Below are positions 63,201 through 64,000 of a DNA stretch of 64,000 bases, in pieces. The stretch spans positions 1-64,000 of the forward strand of contig JAAEQD010000366.1 of the NCBI GenBank assembly GCA_024231855.1. Reading direction: 5' to 3'. This DNA comes from Candidatus Zixiibacteriota bacterium. GTDB taxonomy: Bacteria; Zixibacteria; MSB-5A5; UBA10806; 4484-95. The position numbers were made by a program, and so were the translations under genes. The stretch's first letter is position 1, and each line of letters begins with the position of its first letter. The notes beneath the pieces are model-generated. The model did not search any database and was not told the DNA's origin. It was given only the letters and a program-made list of their open reading frames with translations.

Positions 63201-64000
63201 ATGACAACAAACAAAGCTATAAGCTCTTATGGTTTAGACAATTACGGCATAAGAAACATCAACCAGGCGTTCTGGAATCTTAATACGCCGATGTTATATG
63301 AACAGATCATCAAAAGAGGCGAAGGAAATATCGCTCACCTGGGGCCTGTTGTTGTCCGGACCGGACAGCATACCGGTAGGGCGGCCAAAGACAAGTTCAT
63401 GGTTGAAGAGCCAACCAGCCAGAAAGATGTTTGGTGGGGTAAGGTAAATATCCCGTTTAGCCAGGAAAACTACGATAGGCTTTATAACCGTCTACTGGCT
63501 TACCTTCAGGGAAAAGATTTGTTCATACAGGATTGCTACGCCGGCGCGGATAAAAAGTATCAAATGCCGGTGCGGATTATCAATGAAACCGCCTGGCATA
63601 ACCTTTTTGCCCGTAATATGTTTATACAGGCCGATCGGGAAACCTTAAAAGATCATGTTCCCGAGTTTACGGTTTTACACGTTCCGAATTTCATGGCCAT
63701 GCCTGAGATGGATGGGACGAATTCAGAAGCGTTTATTATACCGCATCTGGGCAAGAAACTAGTCATAATCGGTGGCACGAGCTACGCCGGCGAAACCAAG
63801 AAATCGATTTTCACTGCTTTGAACTACTTATTGCCGAAGAAAAACGTATTATCAATGCATTGCTCGGCAAATGTTGGCGGCAATGGCGAAGCCGCGTTGT
63901 TCTTTGGCTTATCCGGCACCGGTAAAACCACTCTATCGGCTGATCAATCGAGAAGCCTAATTGGTGATGATGAACATGGTTGGAGCCCGGAGGGCATTTT
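63201..64000 (+). CDS. pckA: second phosphoenolpyruvate carboxykinase (ATP), 3' partial
   Basis: ATG 63201 follows AAAGGAGAG. The frame is open to the window end (266 codons) and encodes the N-terminal half of an ATP-type PEP carboxykinase, with RTGQHTGRAAKDKF, NETAWHNLFARNMF and the P-loop FGLSGTGKTTLS, then GDDEHGWS. It is very similar to the pckA at 10,837 along its whole visible length and in the same orientation, so this is a paralogous pair. Confidence 0.95.
   Translation, partial: MTTNKAISSYGLDNYGIRNINQAFWNLNTPMLYEQIIKRGEGNIAHLGPVVVRTGQHTGRAAKDKFMVEEPTSQKDVWWGKVNIPFSQENYDRLYNRLLAYLQGKDLFIQDCYAGADKKYQMPVRIINETAWHNLFARNMFIQADRETLKDHVPEFTVLHVPNFMAMPEMDGTNSEAFIIPHLGKKLVIIGGTSYAGETKKSIFTALNYLLPKKNVLSMHCSANVGGNGEAALFFGLSGTGKTTLSADQSRSLIGDDEHGWSPEGI

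Overview
The window is a bacterial chromosome segment in three parts: a left backbone (1 to about 17,600), a 44.7-kb island inserted in a tRNA-Glu gene (17,600-62,275), and a right backbone (62,276-64,000). The backbone is GC-richer and carries central-carbon and compatible-solute genes: a GlmL-type ATPase, glycerate 2-kinase, two glycosyltransferases with a HAD phosphatase, an M32 carboxypeptidase, a lysine-repeat SWIB protein, ATP-type PEP carboxykinase, glucose-6-phosphate isomerase and alpha-glucan phosphorylase. The gene set would suit an uncultivated member of the FCB assemblage (Zixibacteria-like), but there is no rRNA or marker gene here, so the taxonomy is a weak guess. The island is visibly AT-richer.

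The island is well delimited. Its left end is the 3' part of tRNA-Glu(CUC). The same 28 bp recurs at 62,248-62,275, and a tyrosine integrase lies just inside the left end. Next to the integrase are two small HTH proteins and several unknown minus-strand genes. A plus-strand replication module follows: a DUF5659 protein, a primase-helicase and a candidate repeat-rich origin. No capsid, tail or conjugation genes are visible, so this looks like a self-replicating integrative island or satellite rather than a complete prophage.

The main cargo (27,810-41,698) is a six-gene operon matching the sspBCD-sspFGH single-strand DNA phosphorothioation defence cassette: DUF4007 protein, large ATPase, PAPS-reductase-like protein, then a P-loop ATPase, an unknown protein and a 1747-aa FtsK-type translocase. 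A DUF932/Cas4-like nuclease operon follows. Next comes a region of small genes holding two homologous pairs of tiny peptides, one cationic and one anionic in each pair, plus a decayed third copy. These pairs are the strongest candidate for something undescribed. Several island promoters share a TATAAG-type -10 box with a short palindrome just downstream.

The right part of the island has two enzyme operons of unknown purpose. One (51,024-56,203, plus) encodes a P-loop kinase, a GAF/HD-GYP protein, two radical SAM enzymes and a nucleotidyltransferase-fold protein. The other (61,590-57,733, minus) encodes a membrane-anchored helical-repeat protein, a Nudix hydrolase, a methyltransferase and a fused histidine phosphatase-alpha/beta hydrolase. 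Beyond the island lie a marC gene broken by an amber codon, a decayed tRNA-Glu(UUC)-like sequence and the start of a second PEP carboxykinase.
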